Shown here piece by piece: positions 43,640 through 54,950 of a stretch of 64,000 nt of DNA. The stretch is from Dendrolimus kikuchii (taxonomy: Eukaryota > Arthropoda > Insecta > Lepidoptera > Lasiocampidae), in NCBI GenBank assembly GCA_019925095.2, contig CM034394.1, positions 24,414,272 through 24,478,271 on the forward strand, written 5' to 3'. How positions within the stretch are numbered: position 1 is the stretch's first letter; every line of letters starts with the position of its first letter. Made by a program: the position numbers and the translations under genes. A model generated the notes under the pieces. The model ran no database searches. It worked only from the letters and a program-made list of their open reading frames with translations, and was not told where the DNA came from.

Positions 43640-43936
43640 CATACATACATACATACATAACTTCACGCCAGTTCCCTTGCGGGGTAGGCACGAACAACAG
43701 AACGCCATTTAGGCCCATTCTTACACACCTCACTTGCTTCTTTGACATTCATAACTCTTGTCATGCACACTCGTCTGTTCTTAAGGCTCCTGACATCACC
43801 CTCCGCTAGTACACGATCAATTTGATCATGGAAGGTGTGTCGTGGCCTTCCACGACTTCTGCATCCATCCACTTTTGCATTGTATATCTGTTTAGTCATT
43901 CTTTCATCATGCATTCTTTCCACATGCCCGAACCAC
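43640..43936 (-). mobile_element. Family A RTE-like LINE copy 12, with TSD
   Basis: Reads from the FGHVERMHDERM codons to the stop at 43663. CTTTATATTTCATA at 43626-43639 and 43937-43950 is a perfect 14-bp duplication. Confidence 0.94.
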
Positions 43937-44356
43937 CTTTATATTTCATATTCTATTTATATCTCAAATTCTTTTTTTTTATAAGTTCTGTACAGAATTA
44001 CTTTTTGAAGAATTAATGGAGTTGTAGCAAACAAACAACTCAGGTCTTTCAGGACTCCCTGAGCCTTTTCGGATTTCGAATCAATCGAATTGAATCAATT
44101 TGGTTGATGCCTCCAATGCCGGCTAAATTAATTAAATAACTTCATAAAGCTGAGCGACGTTAGAAAAAAAAATACACACCAGACATCAACATCAGTGTAA
44201 ATAAAGTCCAGGGTAGATCACTCGGACTGATGCGAATAAAATAGGTTATTTATATAAAGTAATGAAAAGTATTTCGTGGTCGACTTGTTTCGTTTGTGTT
44301 CATTACGAGGACGATATTAAAACGATATTTGCAATGTTTATATTAACTAACCTAAA

Positions 44357-44724
44357 TACATACATACATAGCTTTACGCCAGTTCCCTTTTTTAGACCCA
44401 TTCTTACACACCTCACTTGCTTCTTTGACATTCATAATTCTTGTCATGCACGCTCGTCTGTTCTTAAGGCTCCTGACATCACCTTCCGCTAGTACACGAT
44501 CAATTTGATCATGGAAGGTGTGTCGTGGCCTTCCACGACTTCTGCATCCATCCACTTTTGCATTGTATATCTGTTTAGTCATTCTTTCATCATGCATTCT
44601 TTCCACATGCCCGAACCACCGGAGCATTCCTTTCCTTACCTTCACCCCGACACTTTCTTTCAGACCAACTCTCTTTCTTACTTCGGTATTACGAACGCGG
44701 TCCGCGAGCGTCACTCCGCAGATT
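44357..44724 (-). mobile_element. Family A RTE-like LINE copy 13
   Basis: Open from MTLADRVRNTEV at 44714; an internal deletion near 44390 removes the KPKWRSVVRAYPARE codons, so the frame ends differently from other copies. Confidence 0.9.
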
Positions 44725-44756
44725 TTGCATCATATAATATTGTAATAATGTAGAAA

Positions 44757-45000
44757 TCATGCAACGCTTCCAAAATAAAGTACTGAAAGGAATTGTAAAC
44801 GCGCCATGGTACGTTAGATCCAGCAACCTCCATCGGGACCTAAAAGTGGAGTTTGTCAACAGCATTATTAAGAAGTACGCGGAAACCCACGAGCATCGGC
44901 TTCATCATCACTTGAATGTCGAGGCGATCCAGCTCCTCGACAAAACGGACATAACGAGAAGGCTCAAAAGGACAAAACAATTTGAACTAGTGCTATAAAC
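44757..45000 (+). pseudogene. jockey-type LINE ORF2 C-terminus
   Basis: Encodes MQRFQNKVLKGIVNAPWYVR then SNLHRDLKVEF and a HRLHHHLNVEAIQLLD segment before RRLKRTKQFELV and the stop. APWYVRN..LHRDL is the hallmark end of jockey-clade polymerases (recalled). The retained part is uninterrupted. Confidence 0.88.
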
Positions 45001-45213
45001 AAAACAAAAGTGTAGTGTAATGTGCTGGCTATTAATAAAGAACACACGAACAAAGTGTCTTCGCCTTAATAGAAACAATAAGAAAAGTGTTAATAGACAC
45101 TTTCTTAGTAAGAATACTTTTAGTTAATTTAGGTTAAATTTAAATTACTTATTAATCTTTTTAGATTAGATGGTAATATTGATAAGGTATTTTTTTCTAA
45201 ATACCTCATTAAT

Positions 45214-45218
<5 letters not shown>

Positions 45219-45281
<63 letters not shown>
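45219..45281. repeat. (AT)n microsatellite
   Basis: About 31 uninterrupted TA dinucleotides. Confidence 0.98.
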
Positions 45282-45284
<3 letters not shown>

Positions 45285-45521
45285 TCATATTTCTTATTAT
45301 AAAATTACCATATGACGGAAGTAGTCAATAACCGGATAGAGTATCCAAATCCTAAACTATAAGATAGAGCGAAAAATACTCAAGTCTCATCAGATTTTTG
45401 AAAAATCATTTACCCTGGTCTAATCGACTGATTTTGAAAGAAAAGGCATATACTGTGTTATTCCACCAAATCATAGTGTAGATTGTAAAGATGTAGTTGA
45501 TAATATTTTACATTTAGTTTT

Positions 45522-45570
45522 TACATAATAAAACTACGTTTTAACGGTTTTAAGCGCGGTAATTTATTTA
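45522..45570 (+). repeat. Family N repeat start, copy 1
   Basis: ACATAATAAAACTACGTTTT, then AACGGTTTTAAGCGCGGTAA. The same sequence lies at the right window edge. Confidence 0.7.
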
Positions 45571-47240
45571 ATTTTATTATTGCGAGGTTTCAATTTGTAA
45601 AACTTGTATTAGATACTACATTGTATTGAAAGTCAATTGAAATCGACGTGATAATTGATAATTATCCTATTGTGTAAACTGCTACTGCTTAATCGCATGA
45701 AACTCGTTTTAATCTCGGTAGCTCCGATAATCCTCTATAGACCAATCATGTAATGGAACGGAGGCTCGTTCAGATCGAATGCACCATTCACTTGATCTAA
45801 ATCAACCAAACATTTTTTCAGATAAACCACTGACCATTATACGAATCGGCTTACTGAATAGTTTCATAGAAACAGACATTTATATATGTAGGTTATCTAC
45901 TTTCCTTTGTAATATTACAATTTTTGTGAATTTATTTTTTCGGTGTTGGTAGTGAAATCAATTCAATCAATTTTATTAAGGTTCCGTAGCTATTGTGGCA
46001 GAGAAGTTTTGTTCATTCATCTGTCTGTCTATCAGTCTTTGTATGTCACAGTAATTTGTCTTTAAAACTATTGAGTCTAAGTTGATGAAATCTGACAGAA
46101 TTTTTTATCTGGTATAGCGCTACATAGTTAATATATGTTGTGATATCGTGAGAAAAATTAAGATTAGATTGTCCTATGTATGCTCAAACTTCTCTTTACG
46201 ACTCTTTAATTTCTCTTTCTGTTCCTCTTTCTACTTCTATGTCTTTATTACTTAAGGATTGTAAATTTGATGTATATAATATATTAAATTCATTTATTGT
46301 AAATAATCAAATTAAACTTTAATTTTAGTAGTTTGTACATATTTAGTAATTATGTTGATACGTTTTTCCAAATTTTCGGTAAAGTTTCTATTTTTTCGCA
46401 TTACGTTTCCCTCGTTTTATAAAACTGAATTGAAAAGCCATTTACACATGACTCTGGCTGAATGTACAAACCGTGCCAAGCCATTATTGAACAAAGAAGA
46501 AGATTAGATTTAATGTTCTAAAGCTCTACCGTGATGTCGCCAAACGTTTAGTAGACGTCACACGCGACCAGAAAGGCGTCTATTTTGCTCAAAGTTTAAG
46601 CGTTGCTATATAACGTGGCAACGCCGCCAGCCTAAGAACGTTCCCGGTAAGCGACAGTGGTTTGGGACCAATATTTAATCTTTAGCTATTTTTCCGTCTT
46701 TTATTTAGTTGTTGAATGTATCCGAGCATCCGAATAATAACCGCTGGTTAGCAAATAGTTGAACTTTGCGCGTTCGTTGTTGTATATTCAAAAAGTAATA
46801 AATATAAATACTTATAACTTACATAGCACGTAGAACATTTACGTCCGCTAGCACTTTACACAATCACATAAAATACAAGTCGAATAGTTCACTGGGCAGG
46901 CCTTTGATATTGTTTTTGTATATAGGTATATGTATGTTCCGAAGTTTTGAGTCCCATGGTTCGTAGAGGAGTGTCGCAAAACGCGCTGACGCCGCTGCAT
47001 TTCGCGCGTACTCCGTGTTGGGGGAGGGAGATAGACATATATACACATTACTATAGTCAGAGAGAGAAGAGCATACTATGTAATGTATGAAAGTGTAGTC
47101 TGGCAACCATGCTTGATATTCCCGCTTAAATAATAAGCAGTTGTAGTTTTTAAAGTTTGTAGTTTATTTTTAACTTTATATTGAATTTTTCCTCAATAAA
47201 GAAACGTGTTTGGTATCGATTCCTCCGGATTTTTCCGAGT

Positions 47241-47467
47241 AGTAGGGCATTTGTCCGACTGGATGGCTACCAACCCTGGTCTAAAGTATGTCGCCATAAC
47301 AACCTTGAGTTGTGTTCCGGCATTAGTGACCAGGTTCCAGTCTCCCTTAAGAGAGCAGCAGCGCATTTGTAGCAACTTTGGTGTTGCAAATGTCCATAGG
47401 CGATGGTAACCACTTTACATCAAGTGGGCCGTCTGCCTGTTTGCTGATCTCCTGCAATAAAAAAAAA
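47241..47467 (+). mobile_element. Family B element, 5'-truncated
   Basis: Begins AGTAGGGCATTTGTCCGACT and ends CTGCAATAAAAAAAAA. Confidence 0.88.
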
Positions 47468-47814
47468 GATAAGGGTGACCACTATTATAAGTGAGGATTC
47501 AAATCTTTCCAGTCTACATGATTGTGTGGGACATCGTTACTTAGAATCTTTAAAAATATATCACAGTTTTGTAGCGACTTTGTTTATCTACGTCTAGGTG
47601 GGGAGTCATTTGTTTCATAAGGCCGTTTTCTGATTTGTCGGTGCGGGAGCGGCACATACTGAGTGTATCAGGAAACGCTTATAGAGATAATAGGCGCTCG
47701 GTACCACGTGTTGTACGGAGCATATAGATACCGCACCGCTGCTGCACCAACAAATCACAAAGCGTCCTAACTTACAAAAATATATAAAAAGTCGTCGTAC
47801 CAAATCGTACCAAA

Positions 47815-48060
47815 AAAGCCAAGATGCCATGTTTGCTTATAAGTTATTTCACAATAATATAGATTCCCCTCAATTGTTAAGTCAATTCCGCCTAAGAGTC
47901 CTTTCGAAACCTTCGCGATAACCTATAACCCCCTTCTTTCTCCCATTAAGAACAACAATACCAGGAGCTAACTCCCTTATCTCTAGAATGTGTAGAATTC
48001 TTAATAGCAGCAGTGATGTTACGGACATTTACTTGGATTCCAAAAATTCATTTTATAATT
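47815..48060 (+). pseudogene. CR1/jockey-like LINE C-terminal fragment, frameshifted
   Basis: One frame reads KLFHNNIDSPQLLSQFRLRV and another, after a shift, reads GANSLISRMCRILNSSSDVT then DIYLDS. Together they match the C-terminal pattern of CR1-like LINE polymerases. Confidence 0.65.
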
Positions 48061-48349
48061 ATAAACATAATAAAAAAATCGTTTAGGCCCAAAAATACAT
48101 TAATTAGACATAGACAACTGACAGACTTATTTCAATATCTTATACTTTGTTATTAGAGTCTAATTAAATAACAGTGAAGAAATAAAATTGCAAGCTGTGT
48201 TCACGTATAATTAGTTACATCGCATTGTAAACCTTAGTTATAAGTCCAATAACTGACCAAATGTAAAAAGCTGTCGGTGATCCTTAATAAATAAATAAAT
48301 ATCCGAACAATTTTATGTACACGAACTCCTGAGAGGAAGAAATACACAT

Positions 48350-49215
48350 CCGTGTCCAAAATGCCCTCAAGAGCAGTGCTGCCCTACATAAGGTGTTTGT
48401 GTCCAGGCTCCTAAGCAGGAAAACTAAAATTCGCGTCTACCAAAACTGTCATTAGACCAATTTTGATGTACGGCTGTGAGGCCTGGACACTGACACTGAT
48501 GGAGGAGAACCAATTGCTGGTCACAGAGAGGAAGGTTCTCAGGAGAAGCCCAACAATAAGACGAGATGGCAGCTGGAGGGTCTGAATCAACTCCAAAATA
48601 GAAGACTTCATGACCGAGCCCAATATAATTGGGGAGATAAACTCTCACCGTCTCCGCTGGCTCGGTCATGTAGAGCGGATGGAGGAGGATCGGAGAGTGA
48701 AGAAAGCATGCTTGGGCCGACCAGTCGGTCGGCGACCGGTTGGTTTTTTTTTATTGCAGGAGATCAGCAGACTTGATGGAAAGCGGTTACCATCGCCTGT
48801 GGACATTTGCAACACCAAAGTTGCCACAAATGCGCTGCTGCTCTCTTAAGGGAGACTGAAATCTAGTCACTAATGCCGGAACACAGCTCAAGGTTGTTAT
48901 GGCGACATACTTTAGACCGGGGCTGGTAGCCATCCAGTCGGGCAAATGCCCTGCCACTTGGCTGTGGGTTGTTAAATCGCCTCTTACGACAGGCCGCCCG
49001 GCCGCTGGAAATTGTATTCTTTCTCCGTTCCTGCACGGATGACGGATGGTCGTCCCAAGTATCGCTGGAAGGATAGATTGGAAGCTGACCTGCCCGCACT
49101 ACAAGCCCACAACTGGCAAGACACTGCGCAGGACTAAGGAAAGTGGCGTGCTCTCGATTCGGAGGCCAAGACTCAACTTGGGTCGTTGATCCCACGGAGT
49201 TACTTAGTTAGTTAA
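48350..49215 (+). pseudogene. RTE-type LINE C-terminus interrupted by family B
   Basis: Left part encodes LMYGCEAWTLT, then INSHRLRWLGHVERMEEDRR up to about 48743. After the insertion the frame resumes near 49042 with GRPKYRWKDRLEADLPALQA, has one internal stop, and ends WRALDSEAKTQLGSLIPRS. A separate RTE-related lineage from family A. Confidence 0.82.
48744..49041 (-). mobile_element. Family B element inside the RTE-type ORF
   Basis: Full-length, T-run at 48744-48752, with a 15-bp gap in the CAGGCAGACGGCCC block. Splits the GRP codons of the host LINE. Confidence 0.9.
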
Positions 49216-49244
49216 ACATTTTATGTACTTATTACTGTATATAG

Positions 49245-49385
49245 GTCCCGCCACGTAAAAAGAACGCTGAGCGGTAGTGGAGGCGATGTGTCTGCGCAGG
49301 TATACAGTCGTATCTTAAAGTACTAGGGTCGATAAAACGCTCACTTTGCAGGTTCAGAGTCAGCGTTCTTTTTGGTGCGAACTAT
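49245..49385. repeat. Small inverted-repeat element
   Basis: AAAAAGAACGCTGA (49257-49270) and TCAGCGTTCTTTTT (49360-49373) are perfect 14-bp inverted arms about 89 nt apart. Possibly a miniature DNA element; no target duplication could be fixed. Confidence 0.6.
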
Positions 49386-49813
49386 ACTTTCAAAAACATT
49401 CGTAAATTTAGGTATGGATAATTTTAATATGATGAACGATAACTGAGCCTAAGAGTTTTCGTAAGCTCCTGACCCAAAATTCTCACGAAATAAACCGCGC
49501 TAAGATCCTAATAAACTATAAAATCTTATTCTCCAAAGTCGGTTTAAAACTCCTACAATAACAATACATCTTTATTAAGAGTTGTGATAAAAATTTACGG
49601 TCTACGCCGTTACCGAGCCACGCTCAGTTCAATGATAAATGAAGACTGGAAGTTAGGTCATTCTAGCTCACGTAGTTAGGAGGTGTATGAGTTAAACATT
49701 GTTATCATAAATAAGTAAATGCTTGGTCCTTGCCAACTGTATGCCATACCAGGACTTAATGTTAAGATTATTTAATCTTGTCGGTAGTGAAATTAATTTA
49801 TAATATACTTTTT
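49386..49813. other. Unassigned sequence
   Basis: No feature recognised. Confidence 0.4.
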
Positions 49814-50125
49814 ATTTTTTTATTGCAGGAGATCAGCAGGCAGGCAGACGGCCCACTTGATGGAAAGCGGTTGCCATCGCCTATGGACATTTGCAACAGC
49901 AAAGTTGCTACATGTGCGCTGCTGCTCTCTTAAGGGAAACTGGAACCTGGTCACTAATGCCGGAACACAACTCAAGGTTGTTATGGTGACATACTTTAGA
50001 CCAGGGGTGGTAGCCATCCAGTCGGGCAAATGCCCTACCACCTAGCTGTGGGTTGTTAAGTCGCCTCTTACGACAGGCCGCCCGGCCGCAGGAAATTGTA
50101 TTCTTTCTCCGTTCCTGCACGGATA
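49814..50125 (-). mobile_element. Family B element, full length
   Basis: T-run at 49814, head CCGTGCAGGAACGGAG near 50123. TATAATAT occurs at both edges (near 49800 and 50128), a possible short duplication. Confidence 0.92.
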
Positions 50126-50127
50126 AA

Positions 50128-50405
50128 TATAATATCAGTCTATAAATGTTCCACTGCTGGGCTCGGGCCTCTTGTTATAGAGGGAACAGTATACCCGCCA
50201 CGCTTGTCCAAGGCGGCTTGGCAGGTTTGACACATCGGTTATCTTGATGTGCAGAATATTTTCCTTCACTGTTGTTAGTACGTGGTAATTATAACAATAT
50301 GCACATTAGATCAGAAAAGTGCCTAAGTGGTGCATGCGTTCCGGCCGGGATCGAACCCGCGCCCTCTGAGCTTGGGACGCGTGCGCAGGTAACGCTAACA
50401 CGACT
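50128..50405 (-). mobile_element. Family G tRNA-derived SINE
   Basis: Reverse complement: 3' end CCACTGCTGGGCTCGGGCCT, body, then the B box (GGGATCGAACCC near 50347) and the A-box end (CGTGTTAGCGTTACC) at 50405. Nearly full length. Confidence 0.85.
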
Positions 50406-51175
50406 TTTATAATTGAAATTAATTTGTAGTAATCAAATTGCTTCAATTATTCCTGCCGTTATAAATTATATAGCCTGTTCATTTAACCGACTTTACAAAG
50501 AGAAGGTTCACAATTTCAGCTCCATCTACTTACTATATATTAGATTATTGTACTATTGAAATAAGTTGGACTACTGATTCCAAGCGTTGATTTTACTTTT
50601 GACGTTTGCACGCCTATCAAGTTACATATTTCTCGACAGTAAAGCCCACATAAAACAAATCACATAATTATCGTACTTTATTGTTGTGGCTGGCGTAATA
50701 GTGGTTTGGGAGTTTTGGTAGATTTGGTGGTTTTGGTAGTTGTGGTAGATAGATAGATAGGTCGTCTATGTAGATAGATAGACGGGGTATAGATAAATAA
50801 AACTAACACCGGTTGAAATAAAGTATGAAAGTTTGTATGGGAGACTAATCATTTCTCAAGTTTATAGATATGGAAATTCATAATCTATAAAGTGCGATAG
50901 TAACTCGATCTGTCTATCTGGATACCGAAAATGGACATAGATACTTTTCATCCTCGCAAGATAGGACAGTTTGCGACAATAAATGAAGTAAATCTTCCGG
51001 ATGCAAATAGCATATAATAATATTTAATACAATGTAACCTGTATTAACGCCTGCTCTATTAAACAAGAGACACGCCGTAGTGTTTGACCCGCAGCCGTTA
51101 ATCATTCATCTTCAAGCACCAAAGTATACAGTCAACCAAATCACAACCGGAGTTTCAACAGGCTCAGGCCTTTCA
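50406..51175. other. Unassigned; short GGTTTT and GATA repeats
   Basis: 50700-50750 is a degenerate TTTGGT(G/A)GT run followed by (GATA)n at 50745-50785. Nothing else recognised. Confidence 0.5.
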
Positions 51176-51812
51176 CTAGAACCCCAGTTCAATCCTCGAG
51201 CGTCCTTGGTACGGGCTATAGGTTTGCTCGCGCATTCACTTCCAACTAGGATGGACGACGGCCCGCTTCTTAAAGAACTTGCCTCACGATTTGCTAGCCG
51301 GAGATCGGGTCTCACCTCGAAGTGTGAACAACGTAGAACCTCAGTTCAATCCTCGAGCGTCCTTGGTAGGGGCTATAGGTTTGCTCGCGCATTCACTTCC
51401 AACTAGGACGGACGACGGCCCGCTTCTTAAAGAACTTGCCTCACGATTTGCTAGCCGGAGATCGGGTCTCACCTCGAGGTGTGAACAACGTAGAGCCCCA
51501 GTTCAATCCTCGAGCGTCCTTGGTACGGGCTATAGGTTTGCTCGCGCATTCACTTCCAACTAGGACGAACGACGGCCCGCTTCTTAAAGAACTTGCCTCA
51601 CGATTTGCTAGCCGGAGATCGGGTCTCACCTCGAGGTGTGAACAACGTAGAACCCCAGTTCAATCCTCGAGCGTCCTTGGTACGGGCTATAGGTTTTCTC
51701 GCGCATTCACTTCCAACTAGGACGAACGACGGCCCGCTTCTTAAAGAACTTGCCTCACGATTTGCTAGCGGGAGATCGGGTCTCACCTCAAGGTGAGAAC
51801 AACGTAGCATCT
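51176..51812. repeat. 157-bp tandem array, four units
   Basis: The CAGTTCAATCCTCGAGCG anchor recurs at 51185, 51342, 51499 and 51656, exactly 157 bp apart, with about 1-4 differences per unit. 157 is not a multiple of three, so the long frames on both strands rotate between units and are not coding evidence. No similarity to other repeats in the window. Confidence 0.96.
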
Positions 51813-52209
51813 AGCGTTTAGTAGAACAACTGTGCTGTGCCTCGTTTAACGTACGATTTATATATGGTTTGTAATTCCTAACAATGCCTAACTTACATAT
51901 ACCTAGTTTCAATTCAAAAGCAGTCAACTGTACATTCAGACCATGTTGTTCCTTCGAACTACTACAGAGGCTTCCAACTAATAATCAAGATTAATCCAAT
52001 ACAATAACAAGCAGAATCCGTCGTCGTACATTTCCAATATATCGGATTGGGCGCACTGTCCAAACAACATGTATGATATCTGTAAGGTTTGTTTGTTTGT
52101 CTCTGCGATATTTGAGGGTTTCGATATGTCATGATATTTGATGGTTGAGTAGAAAATACAAGATAGATATCTGCTTCCAAAGTGTATATAAATATATACT
52201 AATATTAAA
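51813..52209. other. Unassigned sequence
   Basis: No feature recognised. Confidence 0.4.
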
Positions 52210-52765
52210 AGAATCGAAATGTGTGCTGGGACATATAGTAGAAGTGAAACTTCAACGGACAAGTGGAAAAACGAATCGCAACAAAGTTTTGACTTGACTT
52301 TTTATCCGTGCAGGAACGGAGAAAGAATACAACTTCCTGCAGCCGGACGGCCTGTCGTAAGAGGCGACTAAACAACCCACAGCCAGGTGGTAGGGTATTT
52401 GCTCGACTGGATGGCGACTACCTCTGGTCTAGAGTATGCCGCCATAACAACCTTGAGTTGTGTTCCAGCATTAGTGACCAGGTTCCAGGTTCCCTTAAGA
52501 GGGCAGCAGCGCATTTGTAGCACCTTTGGTGTTGCAAATGTCCATAGGCGATGTTAACCGCTTTCCATCATGTGGGCCGTCTGCCTGTCTGCTGAACTCC
52601 TGCAATAAAAAAAAATGTACATGTCCAATTTGGAAACCTGCCCGTAAAACCTCAAGTTAAAATACCATGTGTCCCAGCACACATTTCGATTTTTGGCAGG
52701 TTTACTACAAATTATGATTTGGTTAGGTTAGATACATTTTAATGAATGCATTTTTTATTTAAACA
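52210..52765 (-). mobile_element. Family C foldback element, interrupted by family B
   Basis: Left arm 52215-52300 matches the 9647 arm. The right arm (52640-52696) is partly deleted: CATGTGTCCCAGCACACATT is kept but about 45 bp next to it are gone. The outer flank GGTTAGGTTAGATACATTTT is the inverted form of the flank at 9595. Confidence 0.85.
52304..52615 (+). mobile_element. Family B element inside family C
   Basis: Begins ATCCGTGCAGGAACGG directly after the left arm and ends TGCAATAAAAAAAAA directly before TGTACATGTCCAATTTGG of the host centre. Confidence 0.92.
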
Positions 52766-52768
52766 CTA

Positions 52769-52966
52769 GCGGCCCCGGCAGACGTTGTCCTGCTCTAAAA
52801 AATTAAAATCTAGGACCCGATCCCATCGCCGTCTACCGGTTCCAATTGTGGATTTAAACCATCCGGGGACCCACACAAAAACAAAATCACCAAAATCGCT
52901 CCAGGTGATTAAGAGGATGCTAGAACCCTATCTCAGCGCCACCTACCGGTTCCAATGGAATAAAAA
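52769..52966 (+). mobile_element. Family D element, copy 7
   Basis: Begins CTAGCGGCCCCGGCAGACGT. The GCGCCACCTACCGGTTCCAA segment occurs twice. It is cut by the following family B element. Confidence 0.8.
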
Positions 52967-52967
52967 G

Positions 52968-53274
52968 TTTTTTTTTGCAGGAGTTCAGCAGACAGGCAGA
53001 CGGCCCACTTAATGAAAAGTGGTTACCATCGCCTATGGACATTTGCAACACCAAAGGTGCTACAAATGCGCTGCTGCTCTCTTAAAGGAGACTGGAACCT
53101 GGTCACTAATACAGGAACACAACTGAAGGTTGTTATGGCGACATACTTTAGACCAGGGGTGGTACCCATCCAGTCGGGCAAATGCCCTACCACCTGGCTG
53201 TGGGTGGTTTTCTCGCCTCTTACGACAGGCCGCTCGGCCGCAGGAAATTGTATTCTTTCTCCGTTCCTGCACGG
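52968..53274 (-). mobile_element. Family B element, full length
   Basis: T-run from 52968; head CCGTGCAGGAACGGAG near 53273. Confidence 0.92.
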
Positions 53275-53298
53275 AAGTATCCTATGTCCGTCTCCTGA

Positions 53299-53370
53299 TG
53301 TCACTAACGTCTATAGGCGACGCTAACCACATGCCATGAGCTGGGGTGTCTGTCTGTGTACCGTACATGG
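53299..53370 (+). mobile_element. LINE/family B tail fragment
   Basis: CTAACGTCTATAGGCGACGC, then TGCCATGAGCTGGG and GTCTGTCTGTG: the shared tail, diverged, without poly(A). Confidence 0.5.
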
Positions 53371-53839
53371 CGGGGTCGATAACCTGACGGCACAAACCTA
53401 CAAGGTAACTTTTAGTACTTTGGTCTCACCTAGTGCTCCAGCCAGCGGTGGTGGGAATAGGGACAAAGGGGAACACTAGTCCGTCAGTATCTTAAGGGAA
53501 GGGCGCCCCTTGAGAGGAAATATACAAAATATCCTACTCATCTACTGGAAGGGAGTCACCACATGGGATGGAGAAACTCGTCATTTTCCGATAAAACCAC
53601 TTGTGATCTACAGCTATTATGTTGTTATAACACAATATCATACAGTAAAGATTATTATATGTCGTTAGCGTTCAACAAAATTCCGCGGCATACCCTCATT
53701 TCGTCGCGATAAAAAGTGCCCTCAAAAATCGCGTAACAAACGAAAACCGGCGTATTCTTCGTTCGCTCTAATTCAATGTCATTATTCTGCATTTCGAACA
53801 GTCTGTATGCCAACTTCGTATATATTTATATATAATACT
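53371..53839. other. Unassigned sequence
   Basis: Slightly GC-richer to about 53580 (for example CCAGCCAGCGGTGGTGGGAA), perhaps the rest of a LINE 3' region; not assignable. Confidence 0.4.
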
Positions 53840-54032
53840 AGCTGTCCAGGCAGACGTTGTTCTGCCCTGAAGAAATGAAATTTAGAACCCGATTGCAGCG
53901 CCACTTACCGGGTCCTATTGTGAATCTAAAATCCACTTGAACACACACAAAAAAAATTATTCAAATCGGTCCAGCCGTTTAGGAGGAGTTCACTATCAAC
54001 ACACGTACAGAAGAATTATATATATAAAGATT
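53840..54032 (+). mobile_element. Family D element, copy 8
   Basis: Begins ACTAGCTGTCCAGGCAGACG and ends AGAATTATATATATAAAGA, matching copy 1 almost throughout. Confidence 0.82.
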
Positions 54033-54059
54033 ATTATATGTTTGTTTTAATTTTGAAGT

Positions 54060-54310
54060 AACAAAGTATTTAATTGTTGGTTTTATTAAAATTTATTTAT
54101 TTGTTATACTAATCAAATATTACAGAAGTAGAATTAGTTTTTATTAATTATTATTTATTTTAAAAAATGGGTCGTTTTGGTCTTACGCCAAAAGGAAGGT
54201 TTGCACTGAAAATCAGCATTGTGTCGGATATAATTCCGGCATAACAATATGCTGCTTGCTTGCTGAAAATGCGGCGTACCTACAAATTCTCAAATTATGC
54301 AATAATGTAT
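54060..54310. repeat. Family L palindromic repeat, copy 2 (inverted)
   Basis: Shares GGTCTTACGCCAAAAGGAAG, AAGGTTTGCACTGAAAATCA and GCTGAAAATGCGGCGTAC with copy 1 in reverse. The inner hairpin is imperfect here (GTGTCGGATATAATTCCGGC). Confidence 0.75.
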
Positions 54311-54696
54311 AAATAATTTAGTTACGTCGCTATTTCTTCAAATAAAGTTTTTCTTTATTCTTTCTTTCTTTCTTCGCAATAAAAATACAAAAGCACCTAA
54401 AGCAAAATATTTTAAAATATCCCAAAAATCTTTTGATGAAAACTCTCTAAATAACTTGTTACGTAAAACTCTTTGACACGGCTAGTATCCGGACTGGCAC
54501 CGTTCTGCTACTGACAGAAATAACCAACAATTTCTTATCAAATATGAAATAGAACAAATTTTGTACAGCTTTAAGTAGCTTTGGGTCGACTTAAAATAGT
54601 TTACTGTAAATTGACCATATTCAAATGGCCGAAATACAAAATTCGGATAAGGCTCTGGATACATACTACAATAAATTTTAACATTATTTACATACT
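54311..54696. other. Unassigned AT-rich sequence
   Basis: A short TTCTTTC run at 54355-54375; otherwise nothing. Confidence 0.4.
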
Positions 54697-54950
54697 AGCT
54701 GCGCCCGCGGTTTCACCCGCGTGGTGATGGAAAATCGTGATAATTATAGCCTATGCTATAATTATAGCCTGATAGAGATATAGAGATAAAATAAACGGCG
54801 TCGAAATAACATCTTACCATCTTACTTGTAAAATATCACGCAAATACCGCCCATTGTTCTAACCCAAACGTATCCATATTAATTGTCTAGGCTGAAATTT
54901 ATGGTGAACAATAAATAGTTTTTATTCATTCATTCATTTATTCATTCGCG
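54697..54950 (+). mobile_element. Family M short element
   Basis: Begins ACTAGCTGCGCCCGCGGTTT with an internal near-duplication of TAATTATAGCCTATGCTATA. Ends near ATTCATTCATTTATTCATTC. Confidence 0.65.

Larger units (their letters stand above)
45001..47240. other. Mostly unassigned, AT-rich; includes (AT)n
   Basis: No coding region. The AT repeat and the family N piece are listed separately. 46560-47060 is slightly GC-richer, with no recognised element. Confidence 0.4.

Noticed and set aside
51176..51812. CRISPR-like array or repeated protein gene in the 157-bp repeat
   Set aside because: There are no unique spacers, the whole unit repeats, and the period is not a multiple of three.
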